A program made the translations under genes and the position numbers. Below the pieces are notes generated by a model. The model saw only the letters and a program-made list of their open reading frames with translations. It had not been told where the DNA came from and made no database searches. Below, in pieces: positions 28,571 through 38,059 of a stretch of 64,000 nt of DNA (the first letter of the stretch is position 1; every line of letters begins with the position of its first letter). The DNA is from an uncultured Pelagibacteraceae bacterium (GTDB lineage Bacteria; Pseudomonadota; Alphaproteobacteria; Pelagibacterales; Pelagibacteraceae), in the NCBI GenBank assembly GCA_902634885.1, contig CACPLR010000001.1, positions 80,170 to 144,169 of the forward strand. Reading direction: 5' to 3'.

Positions 28571-29818
28571 ATGAAAGAACAATTACAAAAAGATTTTGAT
28601 AATATTATTAGAAATTTAAATCTATCCCAAAAAGATATTGAAATAAAAAAATTTTGTTTAGATAATTTTATAGACAAAGGTTTCCCTAACAGAAAAAATG
28701 AAGATTGGAAATTTTCAGATTTAAATCAAATAATAAAAAAAAATATTGGAGAATTAAGTTTTTATAGTGATTATACATCTACCAACAAAATTGATACATC
28801 TATATTTGTAGATGGTCTCGAGCATAATAAAATAGTATTCATAAATGGCAGAATTGAAAAAATTGATTTTAATTATGAAAGGAAGGATCAAATAGAAATA
28901 ATTGATCAATCAGAAACTATTAATAAATTTAATGCTAAAAACTCTCTATCTGATTTAAACAACGCTTTTACAAATAAATCATTTAAAATTCTGGTTAAAA
29001 ATGGATATAACTTGATAAAGCCGCTTATTATTTATCATACTACTACTTCAAAAATTTGGTCCAAAAATATAAATTTAAAACTAGATTTTGAACTAGATAA
29101 AAATAGTTCATTAAGAGTAATTGACTATTTTAACGATACATCTAAGAAAAATTTTATTAATATTTTTTATAGCTTTGATTTAAAAGAAAATTCAATTTTG
29201 AAAAATTATAAATTAGATAAAGATCAAAATGATAATATAAAATATTTCTTCAATAATATTGAGCAAGAAAAAAATAGTATTTCAGAAACCTTTATTTTAT
29301 CCTCAGGATCTAATTTCTTAAAAAATGAGATAAATTGTGATTTAAATGGAGATTATGCATCAGCATTTGTAAATGGTATTTTCTCCTTAAATAACAACAA
29401 TCATCATGAAATCCGGACAACTATAAATCACCTAACTGAGAATACAAAAAGCTATCAGTTAGTAAAAAGTGTATTAGAGAAAAATTCAAATGCCGTTTAT
29501 CAAGGAAAGATATTTGTCAATTCAGATGCACAAAAAACCGATGGTTATCAACTAAGTAAAGCAATATTGCTAGACAAAGAGTCTGAGTTCAATGCAAAGC
29601 CAGAGTTAGAAATTTATGCTGACGATGTTAAATGTTCACATGGTTCTGCATCGGGTAGTTTAAATGAGGATTCAATATTTTATTTGATGTCAAGAGGTTT
29701 AAGTTATCAGCAATCAAGAGAGTTATTAATAAATGGTTTTTTACTTGATGTAGTAGAAAAAATAACAGACTCAGAAATAAAAAACCTCATTAAAAATATT
29801 ATTGGAATAAAAGAATGA
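28571..29818 (+). CDS. sufD: Fe-S cluster assembly protein SufD
   Basis: 415 residues. The N-terminal half is divergent; the C-terminal half shows VYQGKIFVNSDAQKTDGYQ, AKPELEIYADDVKCSHGSASGSL (with the conserved His) and YLMSRGLSYQQSRELLINGF, which is the SufD core beta-helix and its end. It pairs with SufB and SufC and takes part in iron entry. It overlaps sufS by 4 bp. Confidence 0.95.
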   Translation: MKEQLQKDFDNIIRNLNLSQKDIEIKKFCLDNFIDKGFPNRKNEDWKFSDLNQIIKKNIGELSFYSDYTSTNKIDTSIFVDGLEHNKIVFINGRIEKIDFNYERKDQIEIIDQSETINKFNAKNSLSDLNNAFTNKSFKILVKNGYNLIKPLIIYHTTTSKIWSKNINLKLDFELDKNSSLRVIDYFNDTSKKNFINIFYSFDLKENSILKNYKLDKDQNDNIKYFFNNIEQEKNSISETFILSSGSNFLKNEINCDLNGDYASAFVNGIFSLNNNNHHEIRTTINHLTENTKSYQLVKSVLEKNSNAVYQGKIFVNSDAQKTDGYQLSKAILLDKESEFNAKPELEIYADDVKCSHGSASGSLNEDSIFYLMSRGLSYQQSRELLINGFLLDVVEKITDSEIKNLIKNIIGIKE

Positions 29819-31032
29819 ACATAGACAACATAAAAAAAGAGTTTCCAATATTTGATGAAAAAATTCATAATAATGATTTAGTTTATTTAGACAGCGCAAA
29901 CTCTTCACAAAAGCCAAGGGTGGTAATCGACAGAATATATGATTTTTACTCTAAGGAGTTTTCTAACGTAGGTAGAAGTGTTCATTATTTGGCTGTAGCA
30001 GCAACTAATCTTTATGAAAACACTAGAACATCAGTTCAAAAATATATCAATGCAAAAGATAAGAACGAAATTGTATTTACCAAAGGTGCAACAGAAGCAA
30101 TCAATCTTGTAGCTAATACATTTGGTCAAAAGTATTTAGAAGAAGGTGATGAAGTGTTATTAACAGAACTTGAACATCATTCAAATTATGTTCCTTGGCA
30201 TTTTCTCAGAAATTCAAAAAAAATTAAGATTGAATTTGCAGAAATTAATGAGGCAGGCGAAATAACTATCGAAGCAATAAAAAATAAAATAACTAACAAA
30301 ACAAAAATTATAAGTGTTACACATTTATCAAATGTAACTGGAGCAATATTGCCAATAAAGGAAATTGTTGAACTTGCGCACTCAAAAAATATTCCTGTTT
30401 TAGTAGATGGTTGCCAAGGAGCACCACATTTAAAATTAGATATGCAGGAATTAGATTGTGACTTTTATGCTATATCAGGACATAAGATGTACGGTCCTAC
30501 AGGAATTGGGGTTTTATACGCAAAAAAAAAATGGTTAGATGATCTTCCGCCATATCAAGGTGGAGGAGGAATGATAAATGAAGTTAAAAAAACTGGAATT
30601 TCCTATGGAGAATTACCAAATAAATATGAGGCAGGCACAATGGCAACAGCTCAGGTAATTGCATTTAACGAGTCTATAAAATTTATGGAAAAAGTTGGTA
30701 TTGAAAATATAGAGAAGCATGAGAAAGAGTTATTAGATTACGGATTAGATATTTTGAGGAAAAATAATTCAATTAAAATTGTTGGTAATCCAAAAAATAA
30801 AGGTGGAGTGATTTCTTTTACCATTGAAGGTGTTCACCCGCATGATATTGCTACTATTCTTGATGAAGATGGAGTAGCAATCAGAGCAGGACACCATTGT
30901 TGTCAAATATTACATGAAAAACTTAAACTACCAGCTACTGCAAGAGCATCATTTGGAATATATAATACAAAAGATGATATCGATCAATTAAGCAAATCAA
31001 TAGAAAATTGTAAAAAAATATTTAACGTATAA
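29815..31032 (+). CDS. sufS: Cysteine desulfurase SufS
   Basis: 405 residues, class V aminotransferase fold. KGATEAINLVA, ELEHHSNYVPW, VDGCQGAPH and the PLP lysine in AISGHKMYGPTG (about 226). The C-terminal active-site Cys lies in RAGHHCCQ (about 362), fitting group II desulfurases. It removes sulfur from cysteine for the SUF scaffold. It shares one base with the following sufU-like gene. Confidence 0.97.
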   Translation: MNIDNIKKEFPIFDEKIHNNDLVYLDSANSSQKPRVVIDRIYDFYSKEFSNVGRSVHYLAVAATNLYENTRTSVQKYINAKDKNEIVFTKGATEAINLVANTFGQKYLEEGDEVLLTELEHHSNYVPWHFLRNSKKIKIEFAEINEAGEITIEAIKNKITNKTKIISVTHLSNVTGAILPIKEIVELAHSKNIPVLVDGCQGAPHLKLDMQELDCDFYAISGHKMYGPTGIGVLYAKKKWLDDLPPYQGGGGMINEVKKTGISYGELPNKYEAGTMATAQVIAFNESIKFMEKVGIENIEKHEKELLDYGLDILRKNNSIKIVGNPKNKGGVISFTIEGVHPHDIATILDEDGVAIRAGHHCCQILHEKLKLPATARASFGIYNTKDDIDQLSKSIENCKKIFNV

Positions 31033-31496
31033 TGGACCTAAAAGATTTATATCAAGAAATTATTTTGGATCATGGTAAAAATCCAAGAAATTTGAGAAAA
31101 GCAGAAAACTTTAATAAAGACGCAAAAGGACACAATCCTTTATGTGGAGACAACGTTCATATCTATTTAAAATTAAATGAAAATAAAAAAGTTGAGGATA
31201 TTTCATTTGAAGGTCATGGGTGCGCGATATCAATGGCTTCAGCTTCTATAATGACTGACTTAGTTAAAGGTAAAGAGGAAGCCGAAGTAAAAGAAATTGT
31301 AAATGATTTTTTAGATATGATTAAAGAGAAAGAGAAACTTCAAAATAAAATCTTAAATGAAGATGAAAAAACTAAATTAATGTGTCTATCAGGTGTAAAA
31401 CAGTACCCTATGAGAGTAAAATGTGCCACTCTTTCTTGGCATACTTTAACATCAGCAATAGAAGATTTTCAAAAAATAGTAAATACTGAAAGTTAA
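31032..31496 (+). CDS. sufU: SufU-like sulfur-transfer/scaffold protein
   Basis: 154 residues. HGKNPRN, NPLCGDNVHIYL (first Cys and Asp), EGHGCAISMASASIMTD (second Cys) and the C-terminal MRVKCATLSWHTL (third Cys). The roughly 20-residue insertion between the second and third Cys (KEKLQNKILNEDEK) identifies SufU rather than IscU. SufU accepts sulfur from SufS through a zinc-bound site. No sufE gene is in this operon, so it probably fills that role. Confidence 0.9.
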   Translation: MDLKDLYQEIILDHGKNPRNLRKAENFNKDAKGHNPLCGDNVHIYLKLNENKKVEDISFEGHGCAISMASASIMTDLVKGKEEAEVKEIVNDFLDMIKEKEKLQNKILNEDEKTKLMCLSGVKQYPMRVKCATLSWHTLTSAIEDFQKIVNTES

Positions 31497-31498
31497 AA

Positions 31499-31795
31499 AT
31501 GGATTTAAAAGAAAAAGTAATTACAGAAATAAAAAAAATATATGACCCTGAAATTCCAGTAAATATTTATGAGCTTGGTTTAATTTATGACATTAAAATT
31601 AAAGATAAAGATGTCCAAGTTAAGATGACACTTACAACACCCAACTGCCCAGTTGCAGAAAGTTTGCCTAAAGAAGTTAAGGATAGTATACTGGAACTTA
31701 AAGATGTTAATAAAGTTGATCTTGATTTGGTTTGGGATCCTCCTTGGGATAAATCAATGATGTCTGAGGCCGCAAAACTTGAATTAAATTTATGA
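31499..31795 (+). CDS. sufT: SufT / MIP18-family Fe-S maturation factor
   Basis: 98 residues consisting of a single DUF59/MIP18 domain: YDPEIPVNIYELGLIYDI, VKMTLTTPNCPVAESLP (conserved Cys in the TPxCP motif) and VWDPPWDKSMMSEAAK. SufT/MIP18 proteins help insertion of Fe-S clusters into client proteins. It lies two bases after sufU and overlaps sufA by 4 bp (ATGA). Confidence 0.9.
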   Translation: MDLKEKVITEIKKIYDPEIPVNIYELGLIYDIKIKDKDVQVKMTLTTPNCPVAESLPKEVKDSILELKDVNKVDLDLVWDPPWDKSMMSEAAKLELNL

Positions 31796-32130
31796 CAAAA
31801 CAAGTGATTTCATTGAGCGATAAAGCTGCTGCAAGAATAAAAGAGATTATGGCTAATGCCGAAAAGGATGCATTAGGTGTAAGAGTTTCAGTAAAATCTG
31901 GAGGTTGTGCAGGCATGTCATATGTTATGGAGTACTTAAAAAAAACAAATCCAAATGATGAAATTATTGAGGATAAAGGAGTAAAAATATTTATAGACTC
32001 AGCAGCAGTAATTTATCTTCTAGGCACAAAAATGGATTATATAAAAGAGGAATTTTCATCGACATTTATTTTCAAAAATCCGAACGAAACTGAAAGATGT
32101 GGATGTGGAGAATCTTTTAAAATTGAATAA
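31792..32130 (+). CDS. sufA: A-type Fe-S carrier (SufA/IscA/ErpA family)
   Basis: 112 residues with the three A-type cysteines: GGCAGMSYVM and the C-terminal CGCGESF. Carries [2Fe-2S] or [4Fe-4S] clusters to target proteins. It is the last gene of iscR-sufBCDSUTA; the next gene is 121 bp away, consistent with the operon ending here. Which A-type subfamily it belongs to is not clear, so the symbol follows the operon context. Confidence 0.9.
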   Translation: MTKQVISLSDKAAARIKEIMANAEKDALGVRVSVKSGGCAGMSYVMEYLKKTNPNDEIIEDKGVKIFIDSAAVIYLLGTKMDYIKEEFSSTFIFKNPNETERCGCGESFKIE

Positions 32131-32251
32131 TTTGATATCTAAAAATATTATTTACACAAATATCTAAATTTCTTAATATAAACTGAATTTTATATTTTTT
32201 TAAGGTAAAAATATATTTTCGATGACCATGGTAATTTTTATATAAGATAAC
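32131..32251. other. Intergenic region after the suf operon
   Basis: 121 bp, very AT-rich, with no hairpin containing more than one or two G-C pairs and no open frame. It must hold the promoter for the glutaminase gene; no convincing -35/-10 pair stands out. Confidence 0.5.
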
Positions 32252-34199
32252 ATGAAGCAAAAAGGTAATATTCAATCTAATCCTGCTGCGTTATTAAAAA
32301 ATTTAAAAGTAAAATCTAAAAGAGAAGCAAATTTATTTTTTTCATTGTGTGAAAATGGTGAAAATTTTACTCACAGCAAAAAGTTAATTGAAGCATTAAA
32401 CCGTTCTGGATTAAAATCGAATGATAACAGACTACAAAATCTTTTTAGAAGCCTTGAAGCTCACGGTGATAAGATTGTTTTTGAAGATTTTATAAATATA
32501 ATAAGAAAATCTGGGCTTTTGGTTGAAAAAGCATTACGTGGTCAATTAGTGCTACCTGATTTTATAAATTTCTCAAAAAAAATTGATAAAATTTTTGATG
32601 AAGTAAAAACAATTATTTCAGTCGATGTGTAAGCCATTTAATTACTGTTTTGCAATGGAACAATTAGGCCTTGAGGGAGTACATAAACACGTCGGTCAGG
32701 AACCATCAGGAAGACAATTTGATGATTTAACTTTGCTTGCAAGAACAGTAACAGGTAACTATACAGGAGATTTTGCAAAAGATGATTTAGAGGGCAGATT
32801 TGCAAGAGTACCTTTTAATCCGATGGTCAATGCTGGCGCTATAATGACTGCTGGTCTAATAAATCCAAACGACTCTCATACTCAAAGATTAAGACATATT
32901 CGTCAACAATTTGGTAGACTGATAGGTTGGACATCAAAAAACAATAATGTTTCTAAATTGCCAAGATTTAATAAAAATATGGCACGCCAAGAAAATTTTA
33001 AAGGTTACAATAATATAGCAATGGGCTATTTGTTAATGGCAACTGGTAGCTTGCCTCATACTAAATCAGATCTTCATAAAGATATTCATCCAGATGAAGA
33101 TGAATTTGACTTTTATATTGAGCCTGCGGTAACTGAGGCACTAAAATTATACTTTAGTATCTGTTCTCTAGAGATGACAGCAACAGATGTTGCAATGGCT
33201 GCGGCTACACTTGCAAATAGTGGTGTTTGTCCGATTTCTCAAGATCGTGTATTAAGTCAAAAAACTGTTAGGAACTGTCTGCCAGTTTTACAAACTAGTG
33301 GGATGTATAATGCTAGTGGAGTTTTTTTTCAGGAAGTTGGTTTACCAGCAAAAAGTGGAGTAGGTGGTGGTGTATTATTAGTTGTTCCACAATTAATGGG
33401 TATTTGCATATTTTCTCCAAGATTAGACGAACAAGGTAATAGCGTTAGAGGTTTGGAAATGGCAAAAAAACTTACTTCAAAATATCTTGTTCATACATTT
33501 GATGGCACCATGACAGACACAAGTAGAGAAGATCCAAAATTGCCAATAGCAAGATGGTTAGCAAATAGTTGTGGAGAAGCTATTTGGGCAGCAAGTAATG
33601 GAAATATAAGAACTTTAGAAAGTTTAGTTAGCCAACAAAGAGATCTACAACAGGGAGATTATGATATTAGAACTCCACTTCATCTTGCATCTGCTGAAGG
33701 TCAATTAGAAGTAGTAAAATTTTTACTGAACCAAGGTGTAAAACCAATACCTGACAGGTGGGGAGGTTATCCTATATCAGATGCAAGAAATAATAAGCAT
33801 CAAAAAATTGTAGATTTATTTAATGAGTTAAAAATTAATTACACAGAACCTTTTCATTTAGTTGAAAACCCAAAAGGAAAAACAGATAAAATGGCAAACT
33901 TTGAAGACGAGTTAATGGTGATTGAGCTTCTTTTTGCAGCTGCTGAAAACAATGTAGATAATATTCGCCATTTAGTTGCACAGGGAGTCCCTGTCCATGC
34001 TGGTGATTATGATTTAAGAACAGCATTACATCTTGCTGCAGCAGAGGGAAGTTTAGATGCTGTCGAATATCTCGTGTCACACGGACATCCTCTAAATGTG
34101 AGAGACCGTTGGGGAGCTACACCACTTGACGAAGCCAAAAGAGAAAAAAGAAAAGAGGTGATTAATTTTTTACAAAACTATAAAGCCAATATTAATTAA
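32252..34199 (+). pseudogene. glsA: Eukaryote-type glutaminase with ankyrin repeats, broken by an internal deletion and frameshift
   Basis: Two frames. 32252-32632 (126 residues) is the EF-hand-like N-terminal domain found in long glutaminases (LFRSLEAHGDKIVFEDF). 32625-34199 holds the rest of the glutaminase domain (HVGQEPSGRQF, NPMVNAGAIM, GLPAKSGVGGGV) and two ankyrin blocks (PLHLASAEGQLEVVKFLL and ALHLAAAEGSLDAVEYL). The SxxK catalytic motif reads in the second frame as FQSMCKPFNY; its Ser codon (32622-32624) lies just upstream of the only ATG. By comparison with family members, about 45-50 residues between the N-terminal domain and this motif are missing. The enzyme converts glutamine to glutamate. 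It could be a true pseudogene or an assembly error. Confidence 0.75.
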
Positions 34200-34219
34200 T
34201 TACTAATACAACCAAAAAA

Positions 34220-35626
34220 CTAACAACTGTAATACATCTGAAACTCAATTGGATGAGGTGTATCTCTAAATGTTTGAACTTCTTCCATTTTTAATTCTAT
34301 GTAAGCATCAATTTGATCATCTGTGAAAACACCGCCCTGTTTTAAAAATGCTCTATCACCATCTAAAGCAGTGCAAGCACCTTTTAAAGATGTACAAACT
34401 GTAGGAATACCTTTTAATTCATCGCCTGACAAAGCATACAAATCTTCATCCATAGGACGACCTGGTTTAATTTTATTTTTGATACCATCTAAGCCAGCCA
34501 TTAACATTGCTGCAAATGTCAAGTAAGGGTTACCTGATGCATCTGGAAATCTCACCTCAACTCTCTTTCCATTTTTACTATTAGAAAATGGAATTCTGCA
34601 ACTTGCTGATCTATTTCTTGACGAATAAGCTAGTAGCACGGGAGCTTCAAAACCAGGGATTAATCTTTTGTAACTGTTAGTTGAAGCATTAGTAAATGCA
34701 TTAAGTGCTCTAGCATGTTTTATAATTCCACCAATATAATATAAACACATATCTGAAAGACCTGCATATTTATCACCGGCAAATAAAGGTTTTTTATTTT
34801 TCCATATAGATTGATGAACGTGCATTCCTGATCCATTGTCACCTTTAACTGGTTTTGGCATAAATGTAGCCGTTTTTCCAAATGAGTGTGCAACTTGATG
34901 AACAGCGTACTTATAAATTTGCATACTATCACCTTGATTGACTATTGTATTAAACTTGGTTCCAAGTTCATGTTGACTTGGTGCAACTTCATGGTGGTGC
35001 TTTTCAACTTCAACACCCATTTCTTTCATTGCTTTTAAACATTCAGACCTTAAATCTTGCCCACCATCTACTGGAGGTACTGGAAAGTAACCACCTTTAA
35101 CCCCAGGTCTGTGTCCCATATTTCCATTATCGTATTCCTTCCCCGTGTTATATGGACCTTCTGTACTATCAATGACAAAACCAGTGTCATTCATTTCATT
35201 TTTAAATCTAACATCATCGAAAACAAAAAATTCAGCCTCTGGACCAAAAAAAGCAGTGTCCCCAATACCTGAATCCTTCAAATACTTTTCAGCTTTTTTT
35301 GCAGTTGATCTAGGATCTCTTTCGTAATATTTTTTAGTTATTGGATCCATCACATCACAAAAAACTACAAGAGTATTGTGAGAAAAGAATGGATCAACAA
35401 AAGATTTTGACAGATCTGGTTTTAATATCATGTCAGACTCATTAATTGCCTTCCAACCAGCAATTGAAGATCCATCAAAAAAGATACCATCATTTAACAT
35501 ATCTTCATCGACCGTTTTTAAATCTTGGGTGACGTGTTGGAGTTTTCCTCTTGGATCCGTAAATCTTAGATCTACATAATCTATCTCTTTATCTTTAATT
35601 AACTTTAATATTTTACTAGCGCTCAT
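34220..35626 (-). CDS. glnA: Glutamine synthetase, type I
   Basis: 468 residues, GSI length. [10 protein letters not shown] near the start, [26 protein letters not shown] and ATP-site [24 protein letters not shown] Tyr in [13 protein letters not shown] is at the position adenylylated in GSI-beta enzymes, so GlnE-type control is possible. It makes glutamine from glutamate and ammonia. The usual partner glnB is not upstream. It faces the glutaminase gene with 20 bp between stops. Confidence 0.97.
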   Translation of the reverse strand: MSASKILKLIKDKEIDYVDLRFTDPRGKLQHVTQDLKTVDEDMLNDGIFFDGSSIAGWKAINESDMILKPDLSKSFVDPFFSHNTLVVFCDVMDPITKKYYERDPRSTAKKAEKYLKDSGIGDTAFFGPEAEFFVFDDVRFKNEMNDTGFVIDSTEGPYNTGKEYDNGNMGHRPGVKGGYFPVPPVDGGQDLRSECLKAMKEMGVEVEKHHHEVAPSQHELGTKFNTIVNQGDSMQIYKYAVHQVAHSFGKTATFMPKPVKGDNGSGMHVHQSIWKNKKPLFAGDKYAGLSDMCLYYIGGIIKHARALNAFTNASTNSYKRLIPGFEAPVLLAYSSRNRSASCRIPFSNSKNGKRVEVRFPDASGNPYLTFAAMLMAGLDGIKNKIKPGRPMDEDLYALSGDELKGIPTVCTSLKGACTALDGDRAFLKQGGVFTDDQIDAYIELKMEEVQTFRDTPHPIEFQMYYSC

Positions 35627-35722
35627 TTATAATCCTTTAATGTAATTTTTTATTCTTTTGCTATAGTGCGAATGTGATAACAGAAATATTTACAAAACGA
35701 CGCATTTTAAATAAATATCACT

Positions 35723-35739
35723 TATGCAAGAACTGCATA
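35723..35739. promoter_or_regulatory. Perfect inverted repeat between glnA and ybaK-like gene
   Basis: TATGCA at 35723-35728 and its complement TGCATA at 35734-35739, separated by 5 bp, in the 158-bp divergent gap. It could be an operator for glnA, 97 bp from the glnA start, or for the ybaK-like gene, 46 bp from its ATG. No known regulator is assigned; it does not fit the NtrC consensus as I know it. Short palindromes arise by chance in AT-rich DNA. Confidence 0.35.
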
Positions 35740-35784
35740 TCTCTTTAAATAATCTATAAATGAAAATCAATCTATAATTGAAAT

Positions 35785-36264
35785 ATGGACCTAAAAAATA
35801 ATGAGTTAGTCCAAAGAGTTTATAATATTTTAATTAAATTCGACAAAAATCAGTCATTAATTTTTTTAGATACCTCAGCTGGTACTGCTTTAGAGGCGGC
35901 AACATCTTTAGGTTGCAAGGTTGGCGCTATCATTAAAAGTTTAATCTTTAAATCGTCTGACAAATATTACTTGTGCTTAATATCTGGAGATAAAAGAGCA
36001 TCCACAAGTAAAATAAAGAGCATATTAGATGTAGATGAGCTTTCAATGGCCTCAGCAAATGATGTAAAACGAGTAACTGGGTTTAGCATTGGAGGTGTCT
36101 CACCAATCGGTCTTAAAAATAAATTAAATGTTTTAATTGATTTATCACTGGAAAGATTTGATGAACTTTTTGCTGCTGCAGGAAATCCTTATTGTGTATT
36201 TAAAATTAATTATAAAGATCTGATAAAAATTACAAATGGTTTACCAAAAAATATAACTGAATGA
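35785..36264 (+). CDS. YbaK/EbsC-family aminoacyl-tRNA deacylase
   Basis: 159 residues of the YbaK/ProX editing-domain fold. LGCKVGAIIKSLIFKSS contains the catalytic-type Lys, followed by ISGDKRASTSKI and GFSIGGVSPIG with the conserved glycine loop. Such proteins hydrolyse mischarged tRNA (for example Cys- or Ala-tRNA-Pro). The exact substrate cannot be told. It overlaps the next gene by 4 bp. Confidence 0.88.
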   Translation: MDLKNNELVQRVYNILIKFDKNQSLIFLDTSAGTALEAATSLGCKVGAIIKSLIFKSSDKYYLCLISGDKRASTSKIKSILDVDELSMASANDVKRVTGFSIGGVSPIGLKNKLNVLIDLSLERFDELFAAAGNPYCVFKINYKDLIKITNGLPKNITE

Positions 36265-37148
36265 GACAAGCAACTTTAACTGATTATACACTTTTAGTCT
36301 TACTTGCTTTAATTTGGGCATCTGCTTTTTTTAATATTAAGATAGCTACATATTCTTTTGGACCTGTGACCATTGCTTTATTAAGAGTATTTTTTGGAGC
36401 TATTCCTGTTTTAATTTTATGTTTTTACAAAAAAATTAAAGTAGAAGCATTTTCAAAAGATTGGTATTGGTTTGCGATAATTGGTTTTATAAACTTGGTT
36501 GTACCTTTTTATTTAATATCCTATGGTGTAAAATCTGTTCAAAGTAATTTAGCTGCAATTTTAATGTCTACAACTCCTTTATCTTCTACAATTTTAGGAC
36601 ATTATTATACAAAGGATGAAAAATTTAATTTCACAAAAACTATTGGAATTTTAATAGGCTTTGCAGGAGTAGTATACTTATTTTCTGATAATTTATTAAT
36701 AAATGAAAGCAATTTTATTTCTGCAATATTAATTTTGGTTGGGTCTACTTGTTATGTAATAGGAGGTGTTCTTACTTTAAAAATAAAAGAAAAAAAAAAT
36801 GAAAATGTAACTGGCTCTATACTTATTTGGGCAGTAATTATTTTAATCCCCTTATCTTTTTTGATTGAAAAACCATGGACTTATAGTCCATCTGTTCAAT
36901 CTACTATCTCAGTAGTATATCTTGGCTTAGTATCCACAGGTATAGCTTGGTTATTAAGATTTAAAATTTTGGTAAATAACGGTTTAATTTTTCAGTCTCA
37001 AGTATCATATTTAATACCTATATTTGGAACCATACTTAGTTATATATTTTTAAGAGAATTAATTACTTTTAAGGTAGTTATATCTCTTGTAGCCGTTACT
37101 ATTGGAATTTATTTTGTAAGACGGGCAGGTGACAAAAAAGTTATTTAA
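36261..37148 (+). CDS. EamA-family (drug/metabolite superfamily) transporter
   Basis: 295 residues, ten predicted membrane helices in two EamA repeats. ALIWASAFFNIKIA near the N-terminus and LLRVFFGAIPVLIL are typical for RhaT/EamA exporters. The substrate is unknown. Coupled to the ybaK-like gene by an ATGA overlap, and its 3' end overlaps the opposing homocysteine methyltransferase gene by 8 bp. Confidence 0.88.
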   Translation: MRQATLTDYTLLVLLALIWASAFFNIKIATYSFGPVTIALLRVFFGAIPVLILCFYKKIKVEAFSKDWYWFAIIGFINLVVPFYLISYGVKSVQSNLAAILMSTTPLSSTILGHYYTKDEKFNFTKTIGILIGFAGVVYLFSDNLLINESNFISAILILVGSTCYVIGGVLTLKIKEKKNENVTGSILIWAVIILIPLSFLIEKPWTYSPSVQSTISVVYLGLVSTGIAWLLRFKILVNNGLIFQSQVSYLIPIFGTILSYIFLRELITFKVVISLVAVTIGIYFVRRAGDKKVI

Positions 37149-38055
37149 GAGTTGAAATTTCTTTTATGTGTTCTGGTTTGGTTTCACAGCAACCCCCGAT
37201 AATTTTCGCCCCTTTTTCAACCATTTTTTTTGTAAAAGTATAAAACTCTCTTGGACTTAGATTTCTTGAACCAAGAGCAATATTAGGATTAGTTCCTATT
37301 TCATTGTGTTTTGCTGAATTAAAAGTTTGAACTGGAGTGGGCTCTTCAACACCCCATAAATTTACTTTAAATCCGTAAGGTAGTTTAAGATCTGAAAAAA
37401 AATCAGAAGCTCTCTGAATTATTTCTGGCGATACACAAGCAAAAACTAGACCTATCCAACTGTTACATTTAGATTTTTCAATGACATTTTTAACACTTTC
37501 ACCTGAGGGTAATTTGCAATCCTTTTTTAAATGTATTCCTACAACCACTTTTTTTCCAAGTTTTTCAATAATATTTGAGGCAATTTCTATTTCTCTTCCA
37601 CTACTGACAACATCTAAATAAAAAAAATCAACATAAGGACTTATGATTTTAGCTTGCTCCTCAAAATCAGACTTAATTTCAGATGTGCTTCTTTCATCTT
37701 CAACATATGTATCGCTTTGGGATGGCAAGGAACCAGCTATCAATATCTTTTTTTTAGAAATCTCTCTTGCTTTATTTGCTAAAATACCAGCTTGCTCATT
37801 AGCATATTGGAATTTATCTAAAACTTTATTTTGAATAAATCTTATTTTCCTAGCAGAAAAATTATTTGTTACAATTATATCTGCACCTGCATTTATGTAT
37901 GAGATATGTACATCAATTACTAGTTTATGAAATTTTCTCTCAATTAATGCACTTGCTGACCATAGTGTACCTTTTGATATCAAGCCTTTGCTTAAAAGTT
38001 CTTGACCCATTCCTCCGTCAAAAATTCTAACTTTTTCAAAATATTTTAAATCCAT
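37141..38055 (-). CDS. Homocysteine S-methyltransferase family protein
   Basis: 304 residues from the ATG at 38053-38055; the open frame goes further upstream but that part overlaps the preceding gene and an AGGA ribosome site supports this ATG. RIFDGGMGQELLSKG begins the barrel. The three zinc-binding Cys are present: LVFACVSPEII and GAKIIGGCCETKPEHI. Such enzymes methylate homocysteine from S-methylmethionine or betaine-type donors. The donor cannot be read from the sequence. Four bases after the EamA gene, so they are co-transcribed. Confidence 0.88.
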   Translation of the reverse strand: MDLKYFEKVRIFDGGMGQELLSKGLISKGTLWSASALIERKFHKLVIDVHISYINAGADIIVTNNFSARKIRFIQNKVLDKFQYANEQAGILANKAREISKKKILIAGSLPSQSDTYVEDERSTSEIKSDFEEQAKIISPYVDFFYLDVVSSGREIEIASNIIEKLGKKVVVGIHLKKDCKLPSGESVKNVIEKSKCNSWIGLVFACVSPEIIQRASDFFSDLKLPYGFKVNLWGVEEPTPVQTFNSAKHNEIGTNPNIALGSRNLSPREFYTFTKKMVEKGAKIIGGCCETKPEHIKEISTLK

Positions 38056-38059
38056 AAAA

